DNA of 64,000 nt from Paenibacillus thiaminolyticus (GCF_007066085.1 NZ_CP041405.1:5088501-5152500); one strand, 5' to 3'; counted from the first letter of the stretch, positions 25,573-34,926 are shown. Numbers and translations are program-made. Notes: generated by a model not told the origin, from the letters alone.

Positions 25573-26715
25573 ATGTTGAACGTACTTGTTGTCGACGATA
25601 ATCCGACCAATGTGATGCTGATTCGGGAGATCCTTCGGAAGGCAGGCTATACGGGGGTGCAATCCGCCTCTTCAGCGAGGGAAATGTATGAGGTGTTAGG
25701 GCTGGAAGGACCGGTAGGTCCGCTGTATGTGCCGGATATTGATCTCATTTTGCTGGATATGATGATGCCTGAGATTGACGGGCTGGAGGCATGCCGGACC
25801 ATTCAGCAGTATTCCGAGCTGCGGGATATTCCGATCATTATCGTGACGGCGATCGGCGATTCGCATATGCTGGCCGAAGCGCTGGACGCGGGAGCGGCCG
25901 ACTACGTGACGAAGCCGATCAACCGCATCGAGCTGCTCGCCCGCATCCGGCTGGCCCTTCGCTTGAAGCAGGAGAAGGACTGGCATAAGCAACGCGACCG
26001 CCATATCCGGGAGGAGCTGCGCCTCGCCGCCCGGGTCCAGAGCTCGGTGCTGACGGAGCCGCTCTCCGATGAGCGGATTACGATAGACGCCCTCTATCAG
26101 CCGTCCGAGGAGCTGGCTGGAGATCTGTATGCCTGGTTCAAGCTGGGGGAGGGCCGGTACGGCATCATGATTATCGACATGATGGGGCATGGCGTCTCCT
26201 CCGCGCTGCTGTGCATGTTCATCGCCTCGGTCCTGAGGGACGCGGTGGTGCAGACCGAGCAGCCGGACATGGTGTTGAAGCGGTTGAACACGAAGTTCCA
26301 CCAGCTTCATATGAGCGGGAATCTGATGCTGTATTATATGACGGCGCTCTATGTCGTCGTCGATACGAACGAGCGCACGATCCAATATGCCAATGCGGGC
26401 CACCCGCCGGGAATCGTCATGATGGAGGACGGCCGGATGGTGACGCTGGAGTCGACAGGGTATCCTGTCGGTATGTTCCCCGAGCTGGAAGTGGATACCC
26501 ATGCGCTCAAATTCGATTCGCGGGCGAGAATCGCACTGTATACCGACGGGCTGCTGGAATCGGCGGGCGCAACCGTGGAGAGCGCGATGGAGCGGATAGG
26601 AGCGCTGTTGAAGCAAGAACCATCCTTGAAAAGCCAAGCTTGGGACGAGCTGCTCCACCCGCCCGGAAAAGAGAGCGAGGACGATAAATGCCTCGTATGG
26701 GCCGACATTCATTAA
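25573..26715 (+). CDS. Response regulator with PP2C phosphatase domain (RsbY-like)
   Basis: A 380-residue protein with an N-terminal receiver (about 1-125) and a C-terminal PP2C/SpoIIE phosphatase (about 150-375). The receiver has VVDDNPTN, phospho-acceptor Asp62 in LLDMMMPEIDG, and the Lys in YVTKP. The phosphatase has GDLYAWFKL and IIDMMGHGVSSALL metal-binding motifs. In B. cereus, RsbY has this architecture: once phosphorylated by RsbK it dephosphorylates RsbV, freeing SigB. The hybrid kinase lies 18 bp downstream and RsbV-RsbW-SigB about 6 kb downstream, so the same role is likely. ATG 25573 follows GGGGAGGAGAAGG; the longer frame from 25483 adds unrelated residues. Confidence 0.92.
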   Translation: MLNVLVVDDNPTNVMLIREILRKAGYTGVQSASSAREMYEVLGLEGPVGPLYVPDIDLILLDMMMPEIDGLEACRTIQQYSELRDIPIIIVTAIGDSHMLAEALDAGAADYVTKPINRIELLARIRLALRLKQEKDWHKQRDRHIREELRLAARVQSSVLTEPLSDERITIDALYQPSEELAGDLYAWFKLGEGRYGIMIIDMMGHGVSSALLCMFIASVLRDAVVQTEQPDMVLKRLNTKFHQLHMSGNLMLYYMTALYVVVDTNERTIQYANAGHPPGIVMMEDGRMVTLESTGYPVGMFPELEVDTHALKFDSRARIALYTDGLLESAGATVESAMERIGALLKQEPSLKSQAWDELLHPPGKESEDDKCLVWADIH

Positions 26716-26733
26716 GCAGAGGGGGAGCAAGCG

Positions 26734-29700
26734 TTGAAGCTGCGTACGAAGCTCATCATCGGCTATGTCATGTTCATGATCATCATTCTCGCATTGGGCG
26801 GGTATTCGTTTGCCCAGATGGGCGGCCTGAAGCAAGACCTTGATCATTTCTACCAGGACAGCTTCCGGAAGGTTGAGCTGGCGCTGGCGGCGCGGGACGA
26901 TGCCAATGCGATTGCCCGTGACCTGGTGACCGAGCTGCTCAATCCGGATAAGGCGGATCAGACGGGCAGAGAAGTGCTGGATAAGGTCGACGGCTACAAG
27001 GAGCGGATCAACCGCTCCCTGGAAGAGCTGACCCGGCAAGCGGCGAAGGCCGAAGAGAAGCAGATGGTGGAGGCGGCGCTTCACGATTGGGGCCGGTACG
27101 ATCAATTCGTGATCGATGCAATTCGGCTGAGCATGGAGAACGAGTATGAGCAAGCGAACCAGCTCCGCAATGAATACGGGCTTGATTATCAGAACTATTT
27201 GTTGAACAGCCTGGGCGATCTGGCCCGCTACCATGAAGCGATAATGGAAGATCAGGTGACGGCCGCGACCGGTACGTATGAAGCCGCCCTGACTTGGACA
27301 GCAGCAATTATGCTGATCGGAATTGTCGTGACCGCAGCGGTCATGCTGTGGGTCATTCCGAGCGTCACGCGCAATCTGAATACGATGTCGGTTATGATGC
27401 GGAGCCTGGCCCGCGGACGGATGCGCGTCATTCAGAAGCTGGAGCCGCATACGAATGATGAGATTGGGGAAGTCATCGATGTCTTCAAGCAGATGGCCGA
27501 GGACATCGAGAGACGGAAGCGGAGCGAGGAGCAGTTCCGGTTGATGCAGGAGGAACAAGCCTGGATGGATGCCAATATCGCCCGCGTGACGGAGCTGTTG
27601 CACGGTGCGACGACCTTGAACCAGGTCGGGGAGACGTTCGTAAGCGAGTTCGTGCCGACGCTGGGCGCGCAATACGGGGCGCTGTATATCCGGGATGACC
27701 TGAAGAACCCGAACTGGCTTCATCTGTGCGGCGCCTATGCGGCCAACGGCAGCCTCCAGGCCGAGACAGGCTTCCGCGTCGGCGAAGGCTTGGTCGGACA
27801 GTGCGCGCATGACGAGAAGCCGATCTATATTCATGATTTGAAAAACAGTTCGCTGCGCATCCAGAGCGGGATTTGCGATACAGCCCCGGTGGAGCTCGTG
27901 GTCTATCCGATCATCTTCGAAGCTACGGTCATTGCCGTGCTGGAGCTGGCGTCCGTGTCGCCGCTGACGAACAAGGAGCAGCAGCTGCTTGAGCAGCTCG
28001 CAGACAAGCTGGGCGTCATTATCCACACCATATCCGGACGGCTGCGCGTCGAGGAATTGCTGCGCGAGTCGCAGACGCTGACGGAGGAACTGCAGTGCCA
28101 GTCCGAGGAGCTGCTGACGCAGCAAGAAGAGATGCGGCGCTCGAACGAGCATCTGGAATCCCAGACCGAGGCGTTGAGGCGGTCAGAGGAGATGCTGCAG
28201 CGCCAGCAGGAGGAACTGGAGCACTACAATACGGAACTCATCGCGAAGACGCGCGCGTTGGAAGAGCAGATGCTGGCCTCGCAGGAGAAGAACGAGGAGC
28301 TGGAGGGCGCCCGCAAGGAGCTGGAGCGCCAGGCGCTCCGGCTTGCGCTCGCTTCCAAGTACAAATCGGAATTCCTGGCGAACATGTCGCATGAATTGCG
28401 GACGCCGCTGAACAGTCTGCTCGTCCTGTCCCAGCTTCTCTCCGAGAACAAGGAGGGCAATCTGCAGCAGAAGCAGATCGAGTATGCGCGTACGATTCAT
28501 ATGTCCGGATCGGATCTGTTGAAAATGATTGACGAGATTTTGGACTTGTCCAAAGTTGACGCGGGCCAAATGCAGCTGAACTATGAAAAGGTGCATTTGT
28601 CGGAGCTGACAGCCTATATCCGTGACAGCTTCTCCGAGATCGCTTCACAAAAAGGCCTCCGGCTTGAAGTCCATATGGATGAGAACGTGCGGGACAGCCT
28701 GATGACCGATGGGCACCGTGTCATGCAGATTATCCGCAATCTGATGTCCAATGCGGTCAAATTCACGAACCGCGGAAGCGTCGCTTTCCATATCGGAATG
28801 GCGGCGGAGGAAGAGATTCCGTCCCATATCCGCAAGGAGGGAATGCCTTTCTTCGCGCTGCGGGTGACGGATACCGGAATTGGAATTCCGGAGGAGAAGC
28901 AGGACCTGATCTTCGAAGCGTTCCAGCAGCTGGACGGCACGACCAGCCGGAAGTACGGCGGAGCCGGGCTGGGGTTGTCCATCAGCCGGGAACTCGCCCG
29001 TCTGTTGGGCGGAACGCTTACGGTGGAGAGCAAGGAGAAGGAGGGCAGCACCTTCACCTTCTATTTGCCGGTTCAAGCGACCAAGCAGCCGGAAGCAATG
29101 GAGGGCAGCGTCCGTCTCATCGACCAATGGAATGAGAAGGCGATGGCGTCTGCGGCGGCGGAATTATCCGCAGCGGCAGGATCATCTCCAGCGGAAGGAC
29201 CATCCGTAGCGTATCCGGATGAGGAGCAAGAAGACGATGAGCCGGCGGCTTCGCCCGATCGGACGTGGAAGAAGCCGTATCGGGAGTGGGACAACGCGGT
29301 GATGCATGAGGCCGCTGCAGCCGAGGAGCAGGAGCAGAAGCGGGAGCGGGTATGGCCGCTGGAGCGGAAGAAGCTGCTCATCGTGGAAGACGACGGTCCG
29401 CAGCGGCAGTCGCTGATCGCGCTCATCGAGGGCGCCGATGTGGAAGTGCATGCCGTCTCGACCGGGACGGAGGCGCTGAAGTCGCTGGCAGACACGAAGT
29501 ACGACGGCCTGGTGCTGGATCTGCTGCTGCCTGACATGAACGGATTCGAGCTGCTGGACAGCATGGGCGCTCATGCGGAACTGAGCAAGGTTCCGGTTAT
29601 TGTATACACGGGCAAGCTGCTGGACAAGAAGGAAGAGCTGGAGCTGAAGAAGCGCGCCCGGAGCATCATTATCAAGGATGTGAAGTCGCCGGAGCGGCTG

Positions 29701-30165
29701 CTTCAGGAGACAATGCTGCTGCTGAACCGGTCCGGAGAAGCGGAAGCGGGGGCGCGCGCCAGCGGGCACGCATCGAAGGATCAGCTGCTGGCAGGCAAGC
29801 GCATCCTGCTCGTCGATGACGATGTGCGCAACGTATTCGCTCTGTCCAGCGTGCTGGAGCAGTACGAAATGGACATCGTCTACGCGGAGAACGGCCAAGA
29901 AGCCATCGAGGCGCTGACCGGGGATCCGGAGCATTTCGATCTGGTCCTGATGGATATGATGATGCCGGAAATGGACGGCTACGAGGCGATGCGCCTCATT
30001 CGTAAGATGCCTTCGTTCGAGAAGCTCCCGATCATTGCCCTGACCGCCAAGGCGATGAAGGAAGACCGCAACAAATGCATTGAAGCCGGGGCTTCCGACT
30101 ACGTGAGCAAGCCGTTCCAGACGGATCAGCTGCTATCGCTGATGCGGGTCTGGCTGTACAAGTAG
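26734..30165 (+). CDS. Hybrid sensor histidine kinase with two receivers (RsbK-like)
   Basis: A 1143-residue membrane kinase. Order of parts: membrane helix (8-28), extracytoplasmic helical sensor (30-185), membrane helix (188-208), HAMP (205-262), GAF (285-435), long Gln/Glu-rich coiled coil (435-545), then HisKA with His553 in MSHELRTPLN. HATPase follows with Asn-box NLMSNAVKF, DTGIGIP and YGGAGLGLSIS, an acidic linker (800-870), receiver 1 (Asp929) and receiver 2 (Asp1074). B. cereus RsbK has helices, CHASE3, HAMP, GAF, kinase and one receiver; a second receiver is extra here. TTG 26734 follows GAGGGGGAGC. It probably phosphorylates the RsbY-like protein upstream. Confidence 0.9.
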   Translation: MKLRTKLIIGYVMFMIIILALGGYSFAQMGGLKQDLDHFYQDSFRKVELALAARDDANAIARDLVTELLNPDKADQTGREVLDKVDGYKERINRSLEELTRQAAKAEEKQMVEAALHDWGRYDQFVIDAIRLSMENEYEQANQLRNEYGLDYQNYLLNSLGDLARYHEAIMEDQVTAATGTYEAALTWTAAIMLIGIVVTAAVMLWVIPSVTRNLNTMSVMMRSLARGRMRVIQKLEPHTNDEIGEVIDVFKQMAEDIERRKRSEEQFRLMQEEQAWMDANIARVTELLHGATTLNQVGETFVSEFVPTLGAQYGALYIRDDLKNPNWLHLCGAYAANGSLQAETGFRVGEGLVGQCAHDEKPIYIHDLKNSSLRIQSGICDTAPVELVVYPIIFEATVIAVLELASVSPLTNKEQQLLEQLADKLGVIIHTISGRLRVEELLRESQTLTEELQCQSEELLTQQEEMRRSNEHLESQTEALRRSEEMLQRQQEELEHYNTELIAKTRALEEQMLASQEKNEELEGARKELERQALRLALASKYKSEFLANMSHELRTPLNSLLVLSQLLSENKEGNLQQKQIEYARTIHMSGSDLLKMIDEILDLSKVDAGQMQLNYEKVHLSELTAYIRDSFSEIASQKGLRLEVHMDENVRDSLMTDGHRVMQIIRNLMSNAVKFTNRGSVAFHIGMAAEEEIPSHIRKEGMPFFALRVTDTGIGIPEEKQDLIFEAFQQLDGTTSRKYGGAGLGLSISRELARLLGGTLTVESKEKEGSTFTFYLPVQATKQPEAMEGSVRLIDQWNEKAMASAAAELSAAAGSSPAEGPSVAYPDEEQEDDEPAASPDRTWKKPYREWDNAVMHEAAAAEEQEQKRERVWPLERKKLLIVEDDGPQRQSLIALIEGADVEVHAVSTGTEALKSLADTKYDGLVLDLLLPDMNGFELLDSMGAHAELSKVPVIVYTGKLLDKKEELELKKRARSIIIKDVKSPERLLQETMLLLNRSGEAEAGARASGHASKDQLLAGKRILLVDDDVRNVFALSSVLEQYEMDIVYAENGQEAIEALTGDPEHFDLVLMDMMMPEMDGYEAMRLIRKMPSFEKLPIIALTAKAMKEDRNKCIEAGASDYVSKPFQTDQLLSLMRVWLYK

Positions 30166-30210
30166 ACGGGTATCCCTTGTCAAGATGACACAGACATGAA
30201 GGAGTATGGG

Positions 30211-31083
30211 ATGGAGATGACAGGCAGAGAAACCGGGCGGAACCGTGAGGAACCTCGTCCGCATGATTCGGATCGGGAGCGAGTAGAAATCGAACTGCTC
30301 CTGGAAGGAATTTATCGGGTCTATGGTTACGATTTTCGGGACTATGCCTTTCCTTCTCTCCAACGGCGAATCTGGCATCAAGTATACACCGAGCAGGTGG
30401 AGACAATCTCCGAATTGCAAAGCCGCGTGCTTCATAACCGGGACAGCCTGCAGAGGCTCGTTCACAGCCTGTCCATTCCGGTGACGGAGATGTTCCGCGA
30501 TCCCCAGATGTTCGGCGCATTTCGCCGCACCGTCGTTCCTTTGCTCCGGACCTACCCGTATATCCGCATCTGGCACGCCGGCTGCTCGACCGGGGAGGAG
30601 GTCTACTCGATGGCCATCCTTCTTCACGAGGAAGGGCTGTACGAGAAGACGAGACTGTATGCGACCGACATGAATTCGCGTTCGCTGCGCATCGCCAAGG
30701 ACGGTATCTGCCCCCTGGACAAAATGAGATTGTACACCAAAAACTATATGGAAGCGGGCGGCACCCGTTCCTTCTCCGAATATTATACGGCTTCCGGAGA
30801 TGGGGTCGTCATCCATCCCGATTTGCGCAAAAACATTATTTTTGCCGAGCATAACTTGGCGACGGACCGTTCCTTCAATGAGTTCAATGTCATTCTCTGC
30901 CGCAATGTCATGATCTATTTCAACGAACCGCTGCGCAACCGGGTGCATGAGCTGTTCTACGAGAGCCTCGCCCCGCTGGGCGTGCTCATTGTCGGCGCCA
31001 AGGAATCGCTGCATTTCACGGTGCATGAAGCGCGCTATGAGGAGATGGACCGGAACGAGAAGATTTATCGCAAAATACGGTAG
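30211..31083 (+). CDS. CheR-type SAM-dependent methyltransferase (RsbM-like)
   Basis: A protein of about 290 residues of the CheR family, which methylates glutamates in coiled coils of chemoreceptors. An N-terminal helical domain (RRIWHQVYTEQVETISELQSR) precedes the SAM-binding fold: VTEMFRDPQMF, WHAGCSTGEEVYSMAILL, LYATDMNSRSL and IILCRNVMIYFNEP-like VILCRNVMIYF. There is no CheB, CheW or chemoreceptor nearby. In B. cereus, RsbM is a CheR-type enzyme that methylates RsbK and damps SigB; position right after the RsbK-like gene supports that role. AAGGAG at 30199 favours ATG 30211 over ATG 30196. Confidence 0.88.
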   Translation: MEMTGRETGRNREEPRPHDSDRERVEIELLLEGIYRVYGYDFRDYAFPSLQRRIWHQVYTEQVETISELQSRVLHNRDSLQRLVHSLSIPVTEMFRDPQMFGAFRRTVVPLLRTYPYIRIWHAGCSTGEEVYSMAILLHEEGLYEKTRLYATDMNSRSLRIAKDGICPLDKMRLYTKNYMEAGGTRSFSEYYTASGDGVVIHPDLRKNIIFAEHNLATDRSFNEFNVILCRNVMIYFNEPLRNRVHELFYESLAPLGVLIVGAKESLHFTVHEARYEEMDRNEKIYRKIR

Positions 31084-31095
31084 GAGGTACTGCGG

Positions 31096-32310
31096 ATGAC
31101 TACCTTGGAACCGATAAATATACTGTTGGTCGATGACAGACCTGAAAATCTGCTGGCGCTGGAGGCGGTCCTGTCCGAAGAAAGCTACCGCCTGGTCAAG
31201 GCAACGTCGGGCGAGGAGGCGCTGCGCCATCTGATGAAGAGCGAATTCGCCGTCATTGTCCTCGACGTTCAAATGCCCGGCATGGACGGCATCGAGACCG
31301 CCAAGTGGATTAAAGCGCGGGAAAAGACGAAAAACATCCCGATCATCTTCGTATCCGCCAACTACAAAGAGACCGAGCATCTCTTCGCCGGCTATTCGGC
31401 AGGCGGGATAGATTACATGATCAAGCCATTTGTCCCCCATATTCTCAAATCCAAAATCCACAGCTTCGTCGGCATGTTCCTGGCGCAGAAGCGGCTTCAA
31501 GCGCAGAAGATGCTCCTTCACCAGAAGACCCAGGAGCTGGAGCGGATGAACCGCGAGCTGGCTGCGGCGAAGGAGGCCGCCGAACGCGCCGCTCTCGCCC
31601 GCACGCAGTTCCTGGCCATGATGAGCCATGAGATCCGGACCCCGATGAACGGAGTGCTCGGCATGGTCGACTTGCTGATGGATACCGAGCTCTCTCCCGA
31701 GCAGGGGAATTATGCCGAGATGATCCGGAAGAGCGCGGATGCGCTCATTCGGACGATCAACAACATTCTCGACTTCACGAAGATGGAATCGGGCAAGCTG
31801 GAGCTGGACGAATTCCCGTTCGACGGCACAGCGCTCGTCACGGAAGTGTATGAGTTGTTCACTCCGGAAGCGAGCAAGCGCGATTTGAATCTGACGTACA
31901 CGATTGCGCCCGACGTGCCGAATTGTCTCTACGGCGACATGTTCCGGCTGCGGCAGATTCTCGTCAACCTGGTCGGGAACGCCGTCAAATTCACTGACAG
32001 CGGCGAGGTCGAGATCCACATCTCTCTTCTGCCGGGACGGCAGGGAGATGCGGACCGGGAACGGGTGAAGGTCCAATTTGAAGTGAAGGATTCGGGCGTC
32101 GGCATTCCCGAGAATAAAATGGACGGGCTGTTCCAGCCGTTCTCCCAGCTGGATTCATCGATGAACCGCAAGTATGGCGGAAGCGGGCTCGGACTCGCGA
32201 TCTGCAAATCGCTCGTCCATATGATGCAGGGAGATATCCGCACCGTTCCGGTAGAGGAAGGCGCATTGTTCGTCTTCCATGTATGGCTGGGGATATGCGA
32301 GGAGCCGTAG
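31096..32310 (+). CDS. Receiver-histidine kinase hybrid
   Basis: A 404-residue soluble protein, with a receiver first (about 5-125; [10 protein letters not shown], phospho-acceptor Asp57 in [17 protein letters not shown]) and then a coiled-coil linker. HisKA (His178 in [12 protein letters not shown]) and HATPase ([28 protein letters not shown]) follow. It has no membrane segment, so it must take its signal from another protein through its receiver. It lies between the CheR-type and RsbV genes and 12 bp after the former. A likely role is a side input or phosphate sink for the RsbK-RsbY pathway; this gene is not part of the classical B. cereus set. GTAGGAGGTACTGCGG precedes ATG 31096. Confidence 0.9.
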   Translation: MTTLEPINILLVDDRPENLLALEAVLSEESYRLVKATSGEEALRHLMKSEFAVIVLDVQMPGMDGIETAKWIKAREKTKNIPIIFVSANYKETEHLFAGYSAGGIDYMIKPFVPHILKSKIHSFVGMFLAQKRLQAQKMLLHQKTQELERMNRELAAAKEAAERAALARTQFLAMMSHEIRTPMNGVLGMVDLLMDTELSPEQGNYAEMIRKSADALIRTINNILDFTKMESGKLELDEFPFDGTALVTEVYELFTPEASKRDLNLTYTIAPDVPNCLYGDMFRLRQILVNLVGNAVKFTDSGEVEIHISLLPGRQGDADRERVKVQFEVKDSGVGIPENKMDGLFQPFSQLDSSMNRKYGGSGLGLAICKSLVHMMQGDIRTVPVEEGALFVFHVWLGICEEP

Positions 32311-32323
32311 GATTTGTTTCGAT

Positions 32324-32349
32324 GTTTCGGGCCCTCGTATTTCGGTTAT
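32324..32349 (+). promoter_or_regulatory. Candidate SigB-type promoter of rsbV-rsbW-sigB
   Basis: GTTTCG and GGTTAT are 14 bp apart and about 60 bp ahead of rsbV. The -10 is identical to the one facing the DUF1328 gene. It would allow the sigma factor to drive its own operon, as in Bacillus. Confidence 0.5.
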
Positions 32350-32409
32350 TTACGTTACAGTGAGGGGATTAGATTAGAACCTAGAAGTCGTGAGTTAGGA
32401 GAGGAAGCT

Positions 32410-32730
32410 ATGAACGGCAATAAATTCAATGTAACGATGCAGCAAGACGAACATCAAGTGACAGCGCATTTGCAAGGGGACCTGGACTTGGCGGCCGCAG
32501 GGGAGTTCCGCAGCCTGCTGGAGCCGATTGTCAATGACCCGGCATTGGATTTGACGCTGGATCTGCAGAAGCTTACCTATATCGACAGCACCGGGATCGG
32601 GATTCTCATCTCCGTGCTGAAGCTTCGGAAGGAGCAGCAGGCGCCGTTCCGCATCGTTCATGTGCCGCAGCAGATTCAGAAGCTGTTCGATATGACGGGG
32701 ATTTCGAAGTTCTTGACACCGAACGCATAA
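32410..32730 (+). CDS. rsbV: Anti-sigma factor antagonist (RsbV, STAS domain)
   Basis: A 106-residue single STAS-domain protein. The phosphorylation loop IDSTGIGILIS places the target serine at residue 60. Unphosphorylated RsbV binds RsbW and releases SigB; RsbW phosphorylates and PP2C enzymes dephosphorylate that serine. ATG 32410 follows AGGAGAGGAAGC. The rsbW start is only 30 bp downstream. SpoIIAA-like function in sporulation is an alternative, but the sigma factor two genes on matches the SigB/SigF group without a linked SpoIIA context. Confidence 0.92.
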   Translation: MNGNKFNVTMQQDEHQVTAHLQGDLDLAAAGEFRSLLEPIVNDPALDLTLDLQKLTYIDSTGIGILISVLKLRKEQQAPFRIVHVPQQIQKLFDMTGISKFLTPNA

Positions 32731-32759
32731 ATTTAAGGGATTATGAAAGGGAATGACTT

Positions 32760-33218
32760 ATGGAAAATGACAGAGAACGGAAGCAAATCAAGTTAATTCT
32801 TCCCGCGCAAGCGGCATATGTCGATCTGGCCCGTCTGACGCTGTACGGCATTGCAAGCCGCATCGGGTTCTCTTACGAGGATATCGAGGATATGAAGGTC
32901 GCCATCTCCGAGGCCTGCAACAACGCGGTATTATACGCTTATCGAACGACGCAGGGGATGGTCGAGATTGTTTTCGAGGAGGGGCCGGACGAGATTGGCA
33001 TCATGGTCAAGGACGAGGGCGGCAGCTTCGATGCGGACAGCAAGACGAGCGGCTTGCGCGGATGGCATGAGAAGAGCCTGGACGAGGTGGAGGCCGGGGG
33101 GCTCGGGTTCTACCTGATGCAGGCGCTGATGGATGATGTGGAAGTGATGAGCACGGAGGGGCGAGGTACTGTTGTCAAAATGCGCAAGCGACTTTTGAAA
33201 AGTGGAGAACTGCTATGA
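32760..33218 (+). CDS. rsbW: Anti-sigma factor and serine kinase (RsbW)
   Basis: A 152-residue GHKL-type kinase. The N-box reads SEACNNAVLYAY, the Asp-box VKDEGGSFD and the glycine-rich lid GLGFYLMQALMDDV. RsbW either holds SigB inactive or, bound to RsbV, phosphorylates it. The C-terminal GTVVKMRKRL strand is usual. GAAAGGGAATG precedes ATG 32760. Its stop overlaps the sigB start by four bases (ATGA), the coupling expected for a sigma/anti-sigma pair. The adjoining Gly between the Asp-box and the lid shows no degradation of the active site. Confidence 0.93.
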   Translation: MENDRERKQIKLILPAQAAYVDLARLTLYGIASRIGFSYEDIEDMKVAISEACNNAVLYAYRTTQGMVEIVFEEGPDEIGIMVKDEGGSFDADSKTSGLRGWHEKSLDEVEAGGLGFYLMQALMDDVEVMSTEGRGTVVKMRKRLLKSGELL

Positions 33219-33985
33219 GCGAGCCCTCCCGGCATGGACCAACGGAAGATGCGAATCAGCTCATCAGTGCTTATCAAGAGACGCAGGACAACGATATCGC
33301 CACGATACTCATCCACAAGTATGAGCCCATGGTCAAGATGGCCGCCGGCAAAATTTCGCGCAACCGTCCCGATTTATATGAAGACCTGATGCAGGTCGGG
33401 AATATGGCATTGATTCGTCTGCTGCAGCAATTCGACAGCTCCTTAGGCGTGCCCTTCGAAGCTTATGCGATGAAGAGCATGATCGGTCATATGAAAAATT
33501 TCCTCCGGGACAAGTCGTGGTATATTCAAGTGCCGCGGCGAATCAAGGAGAAGGGGGCCCTCATTCAGCAGACGATCGACGAATTGACCGTTCAACTGGA
33601 ACGTTCGCCGAATGTGGAGGAGATTGCGGAGCGGCTGGAACTATCCGTTGAGGAAACGGTCGAAGTACTAGCTGGCCGGGAATGCTATCACTATGTGTCG
33701 CTGGACACGCCATTGTCGCAGGAAGAGAGCGCGGCAACACTAGGGGAGCTGATCAGCTCGGACAGCAACGATTACGAAGCAGTCGAGCGCCGGATGGATC
33801 TGAGCGATGCCATGGCATCGCTCAAAGCGGAAGAGCGGCAGGTGCTTGCCCTCGTATTCGAGGAAGGGCTGTCTCAACGTGCGGCCGCGGAACGGCTCGG
33901 GGTATCCCAGATGAGCGTCTCGCGGATTCAACGCAGAGCCACCGACAAGCTTCGGCATATCCTATCTTCCCGCTATGACGGATAG
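33215..33985 (+). CDS. sigB: SigB/SigF/SigG-family RNA polymerase sigma factor
   Basis: A 256-residue sigma-70 factor with region 2 (about 35-110; YEDLMQVGNMALIRLLQQFD, then YAMKSMIGHMKNFLRD), region 3 (WYIQVPRRIKEKGALIQQ) and region 4 (ALVFEEGLSQRAAAERLGVSQMSVSRIQRRA). Overlap with rsbW and linkage to RsbY/K/M-like genes identify it as the general-stress sigma rather than SigF or SigG. ATG 33215 lies in the stop of rsbW. A hairpin about 30 bp after the stop probably ends the operon. Candidate target promoters in this window begin with GTTTC(A/G). Confidence 0.92.
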   Translation: MSEPSRHGPTEDANQLISAYQETQDNDIATILIHKYEPMVKMAAGKISRNRPDLYEDLMQVGNMALIRLLQQFDSSLGVPFEAYAMKSMIGHMKNFLRDKSWYIQVPRRIKEKGALIQQTIDELTVQLERSPNVEEIAERLELSVEETVEVLAGRECYHYVSLDTPLSQEESAATLGELISSDSNDYEAVERRMDLSDAMASLKAEERQVLALVFEEGLSQRAAAERLGVSQMSVSRIQRRATDKLRHILSSRYDG

Positions 33986-34015
33986 CTGTGCTGCGCTTCA
34001 TGCCGCGGACAGAAC

Positions 34016-34040
34016 GAAGCACGCCCTGAAGGCGTGCTTC
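34016..34040 (+). terminator. Hairpin after sigB
   Basis: GAAGCACGCC and GGCGTGCTTC form a perfect 10-bp stem around CTGAA. The T run is poor, so termination strength is uncertain. Confidence 0.55.
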
Positions 34041-34093
34041 GATCGTGCTTCTTTGGCTGCTCTTCTCGATGATTCGGATCATCCCCAGAACAC

Positions 34094-34501
34094 TCAATCT
34101 GTCATGGCTTGAACCTGTCTCATCCTCGCTGCGCGCGATGCGAGGGCATGGAGCAGATCCGCATCGGGAGCGGAAGGCTCCATGCAGGGAACGCTGAGCT
34201 TGCGCTCGAGTTGGGCGCACAGCTTCGACAGGATCGTCCACGCTCTTGCTTGTATGGCTTCCGGTACAGGCGCGTTGCTCGAGAAGCCCGCCAAGCCGGC
34301 TTCGACATGCAATGCTCCGTTCGCCAGCTTGACGGCCGGAACGGTGAACATATGGCTTGCCCTTTCGGTGTCAAGCGCCTCGTTCATTAGACCCAGTACG
34401 AAGACTTCTTGCTCGCTGCACTGAATACCGGTGAAGCCGTGCCGCAAAAATAATTTGCGCACGGCTTCGGCCTGAGCAGAGACCGGAGGTATCGGCGTCA
34501 T
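34094..34501 (-). CDS. Conserved-looking protein of unknown function
   Basis: A 135-residue soluble protein that I do not recognise. It has no signal peptide or membrane segment. The N-terminal half reads like an alpha/beta fold (LFLRHGFTGIQCSEQEVFVLGL), and three cysteines are spread through it without a motif. ATG 34501 has GGGAGG seven bases ahead, while ATG 34507 is too close to it. It starts 14 bp after the YtxH gene on the same strand, so it is probably cotranscribed with YtxH and shares its stress promoter. Confidence 0.65.
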   Translation of the reverse strand: MTPIPPVSAQAEAVRKLFLRHGFTGIQCSEQEVFVLGLMNEALDTERASHMFTVPAVKLANGALHVEAGLAGFSSNAPVPEAIQARAWTILSKLCAQLERKLSVPCMEPSAPDADLLHALASRAARMRQVQAMTD

Positions 34502-34515
34502 TCCCATTCCTCCCG

Positions 34516-34881
34516 TCAGTTCGAGTTCAGTTGACTCGCCACTTCATCCGCCACATCGGCGGAAGCTTCCTTCAACTGCGTTGTCGCCTCGGATGCGGCG
34601 TCCTTCACGGTAGCCGTAACCTGATGGGACGCATCCTTCATGCTGTTAACGACCGCTTCGGCCTTGCTGCCGACCGACTTGACGGCATCAGCGGTCTTCG
34701 TGCCGAGATCACAGGCGATATCCTTCGTCTTCTCGCCCACCTTCTGCGCCGTGTCGCACAGATCGGAACGCAATTCGCGGCCCGGCTTCGGTGCCAGCAG
34801 CAGGGCAGCTGCCGCGCCGATAATGCCGCCAACAATGGCGCCTTTCAAAAATACGCTGGAATTGTTATTATTTTCACTCAC
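34516..34881 (-). CDS. YtxH-domain general stress protein
   Basis: A 121-residue protein with a glycine/alanine membrane anchor, FLKGAIVGGIIGAAAALLLA, then PKPGRELRSDL, the hallmark of YtxH (general stress). The rest is a polar amphipathic helix with repeated KxxxDxxSxxxxQLKEA-type spacing, as in LEA-like stress proteins. GTG 34881 follows AAGGAG by nine bases; ATG 34890 is too close. In Bacillus ytxH is transcribed by SigB. Here a SigB-like promoter (34927-34952) lies about 45 bp upstream and the sigB gene is only 0.5 kb away, on the other strand. Confidence 0.88.
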   Translation of the reverse strand: MSENNNNSSVFLKGAIVGGIIGAAAALLLAPKPGRELRSDLCDTAQKVGEKTKDIACDLGTKTADAVKSVGSKAEAVVNSMKDASHQVTATVKDAASEATTQLKEASADVADEVASQLNSN

Positions 34882-34926
34882 TATGGTCATCTCCTTGTAC
34901 GTCATTCGTTGCTATCTACCATACGA

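Noticed and set aside
25696..28152. 818-codon minus-strand open frame
   Set aside because: It is antisense to the REC-PP2C and hybrid-kinase genes, which have clear motifs, and its product has no family features beyond Leu/Arg/His richness from high-GC shadow coding.
30133..32076. 647-codon minus-strand open frame
   Set aside because: It is the shadow of the CheR-type and REC-kinase genes.
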